NCBI RefSeq assembly: GCF_004366375.1
Contig: NZ_SOEF01000010.1
Location: 1 to 64,000 of the forward strand
Reading direction: 5' to 3'
DNA from: Halanaerobium congolense
Lineage (GTDB): Bacteria; Bacillota; Halanaerobiia; Halanaerobiales; Halanaerobiaceae
DNA length: 64,000 bases
The notes beneath the pieces were generated by a model that searched no databases, was not told the origin of the DNA, and saw only the letters and a program-made list of their open reading frames with translations. Each line of letters begins with the position of its first letter. The first letter of the stretch is position 1. The position numbers and the translations under genes were made by a program. Of the stretch, positions 62,220 through 64,000 are shown piece after piece.

Positions 62220-63185
62220 ATGGCTGATAAAAACAGAATTTTTAGGATTATAAAAACAATAATGCTTTTAAATGAACCATATAAGCACTGGGAAGCTAAA
62301 GATTTTGCTGAATATTTTGAGGTATCTGAAAGAACTTTCCATCGGGACAAGCAGGTGATGGAGGAACTGGGAGTCCCAATTTATTATGATAATCATCTCA
62401 AAGAATATAAAATTTTGGATAATTTTCGTTTTAAAGCGCCCAATTTGGACCAAAAAGAGACTGAGGCAGTGCTGTTGGCGGCCAAAGAATATCAAAATCG
62501 CAGTTTTCCGATGAAAAAGGAACTGGAATCAGGTCTGGCAAAAGTTTATAATTCTCTGCCAGAATTTTTAAAAAGCAGTATGGGCAGTTATATCAAAAAT
62601 TATGAGATTATATCTGATCCTTTTGTTGAGCTGGAAAAACACCAGCATAAATTTGATAAGTTAAAGGAAGCTATCAATAAGGAAAAAAGGATAGAAGTCA
62701 ATTATTATTCAATGAGCAGCAACCAGACAACTAAAAGAAAACTTGATCCCTATAATTTATTTTTCAACAAAGGAGCACCCTATCTTTATGCTTTTTGTCA
62801 CCTGCGGGCTGAAAAAAGAATATTTAGGATAGATAGAATTAAGGAGCTTAAATTAACAGCAGAAAATTTTGAGCTGCCTGCTGATTTTTCACTTGCAGAA
62901 GAGCTTGATAATGCCTGGGGAGTGGAGCAGGGCGAAGAAGAGATGGAAGTAGAAGTTAAATTCAGTGGACGTGCAGCCCGCTTTGTTCCCGAATACCACT
63001 GGAATGACAAACAGGAAATTAAAGATATAAGTGAGAATGAGATAGTATTTAAGGTTAAAACCAGCAGCCGGGAAGAGATAAAAAAGTGGATCCTAGGTTA
63101 TGGGGCAGAAGCAGAGGTGCTGCAGCCAAAGAATTTGAGAGAAGAAATGAAGCAGGAAATAGAAAAGATGCTGGAGAATTATTAA
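62220..63185 (+). CDS. WYL-domain transcriptional regulator
   Basis: A 321-residue regulator with an N-terminal helix-turn-helix (about 1-60: HWEAKDFAEYFEVSERTFHRDKQVMEELGVPIYYD) and a WYL domain (about 145-225: KRIEVNYYSMSSNQTTKRKLDPYNLFFNKGAPYLYAFCHLRAEKRIFRIDRI), then a WCX-like C-terminal part. WYL proteins often regulate CRISPR-Cas operons, and cas3 follows directly. ATG 62220 has AGAGGTGG upstream. Confidence 0.88.
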   Translation: MADKNRIFRIIKTIMLLNEPYKHWEAKDFAEYFEVSERTFHRDKQVMEELGVPIYYDNHLKEYKILDNFRFKAPNLDQKETEAVLLAAKEYQNRSFPMKKELESGLAKVYNSLPEFLKSSMGSYIKNYEIISDPFVELEKHQHKFDKLKEAINKEKRIEVNYYSMSSNQTTKRKLDPYNLFFNKGAPYLYAFCHLRAEKRIFRIDRIKELKLTAENFELPADFSLAEELDNAWGVEQGEEEMEVEVKFSGRAARFVPEYHWNDKQEIKDISENEIVFKVKTSSREEIKKWILGYGAEAEVLQPKNLREEMKQEIEKMLENY

Positions 63186-63252
63186 AAAAACAGGTGTACG
63201 CGACATCACGGTGTCGGTGGGGGATGGTAAGATGACATTGGAGGTGAGATTA

Positions 63253-64000
63253 TTGGGAAAATTTATTGCTCATACTGAAAATAATGAAAGGAAAACTCAT
63301 GACTTAAAAGATCACATTTACGGTACTGCAAATAAAGCTAAGAAATTTGCAGACAAATGGTCAATGGGTAATTTAGCATATATAAGTGGTGTGTTACATG
63401 ATTTAGGGAAATATAGTGATCAATTTCAGGACTACTTAAAAAATAATTCTTCAGGAGTGGAACACGCTATTGCTGGAGCCATATTTGCAAAAAATGATAA
63501 GTCAATAAAGTTTTCAAATATATTACCTTTTTTTATTGCTGGACATCATTCAGGGTTACATAATCTTTCAGATTTAAAAAATAGTCTAAAAGAAAAAGCA
63601 AATAAAGATTTTGTAAAAAGTAGTATAAATAATTTTAGTAATAATATTAAATTAGATTATAAAGATGATGAAAATATAAATTTTGATATTAAAAATGATC
63701 CCTTAGAATTAGAATTCTTAATGAGAATGATGTTTTCTTCTTTAGTGGATGCAGATTATTTAGATACAGAAAAACATTTTGATTTAAATAAATATTCTTT
63801 AAGAAATATAAATAATTATGATATTAAAAAATTATGGAAGAAATTCAGTGAAAATCAAAATAAATTAATGAAAGAGGCTGAAGATAGTAAATTAAATAAT
63901 TTTAGAAATAATATTTATCAATCAGTATTAAATAAAGCAGCACAGAAGAATAATTTTTTTAGTTTAACAGTCCCTACAGGGGGAGGAAAGACTAGAACCG
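63253..64000 (+). CDS. cas3: CRISPR-associated helicase/nuclease Cas3, N-terminal part (runs off the window)
   Basis: An open frame of 249 codons continues past the window end. The HD nuclease domain is clear: THDLKDHIYGTANKAKKFA, SGVLHDLGKYSDQFQDYL (HD pair), EHAIAGA, GHHSGL and SSLVDADYLDTE. The helicase Walker A begins at FSLTVPTGGGKTRT near the last base. TTG 63253 follows GGAGGTGAG. Cas3 degrades DNA marked by Cascade, so a type I CRISPR-Cas locus extends to the right; its subtype cannot be told here. Confidence 0.93.
   Translation, partial: MGKFIAHTENNERKTHDLKDHIYGTANKAKKFADKWSMGNLAYISGVLHDLGKYSDQFQDYLKNNSSGVEHAIAGAIFAKNDKSIKFSNILPFFIAGHHSGLHNLSDLKNSLKEKANKDFVKSSINNFSNNIKLDYKDDENINFDIKNDPLELEFLMRMMFSSLVDADYLDTEKHFDLNKYSLRNINNYDIKKLWKKFSENQNKLMKEAEDSKLNNFRNNIYQSVLNKAAQKNNFFSLTVPTGGGKTRT

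Overview
ORGANISM. The DNA is AT-rich, with Firmicute-type ribosome binding sites (AGGAGG), many TTG/GTG starts, an S-box riboswitch and fermentative sugar genes. Together with a pair of DUF1670-like proteins this suggests an anaerobic low-GC Firmicute, perhaps of the Halanaerobiales. That placement is inference. LAYOUT. (1) 1-2268: a decayed MFS transporter and an intact IS4-family insertion sequence (761-2260) with a target duplication. (2) 2272-16479: a galactose/arabinose block: ROK regulator, galE, galK, a histidine kinase fused to a degenerate ABC-ATPase domain, a REC-ANTAR antiterminator, a leader with an intrinsic terminator, an AraFGH-like importer, a mutarotase and a large DUF5107-TPR protein. 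(3) 16489-23976: a MurNAc operon (murQ, murP, mupG, murR-like, nagZ). Its mupG is split by a 1.7-kb element with inverted-repeat ends that carries only two paralogous helix-turn-helix genes. (4) 24050-49127: the centrepiece, a nearly complete archaeal-type tetrahydromethanopterin (H4MPT)/methanofuran C1 gene island in a bacterium. (5) 49385-53066: rpoN, then an S-box riboswitch controlling metY-metA. (6) 53196-61987: aldo/keto reductase, a 32-codon small gene, deoD, hemolysin III-like protein, orphan PTS EIIA, glyoxalase-fold protein, and a transporter with three M20 amidohydrolases. (7) 62220-64000: a WYL regulator and the 5' part of cas3, so a type I CRISPR-Cas locus begins at the right edge. 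HOW THE C1 ISLAND WORKS. Cofactor synthesis: MptA, FolB, FolK, a DHPS-like protein, MptG, a DmrB-like flavoprotein fused to a HisA-like domain, a RimK/MptN-like ligase and a CitG-like protein for H4MPT; MfnB, MfnE, MfnF and an MfnD-like ATP-grasp for methanofuran. C1 conversion: an MtdA/B-like dehydrogenase, Mch, Ftr and formylmethanofuran dehydrogenase subunits A, B, C and D. FmdB keeps its Fe-S and Mo/W-ligand cysteines and a separate FmdD is present, so the complex looks redox-active rather than like the hydrolytic Fhc complex of methylotrophs. No Fae, Mer or F420 enzyme is visible. The most prominent extra gene, directly behind the regulated promoter, encodes a DUF2193-like protein of unknown function and is the best candidate for the C1 entry or exit step. 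CONTROL. A sigma-54 activator gene opens the island, rpoN lies just beyond its far end, and a -24/-12 promoter (GG-N10-GC) preceded by three TGT-N10/11-ACA sites stands before the DUF2193 gene. This is a coherent, testable regulon.
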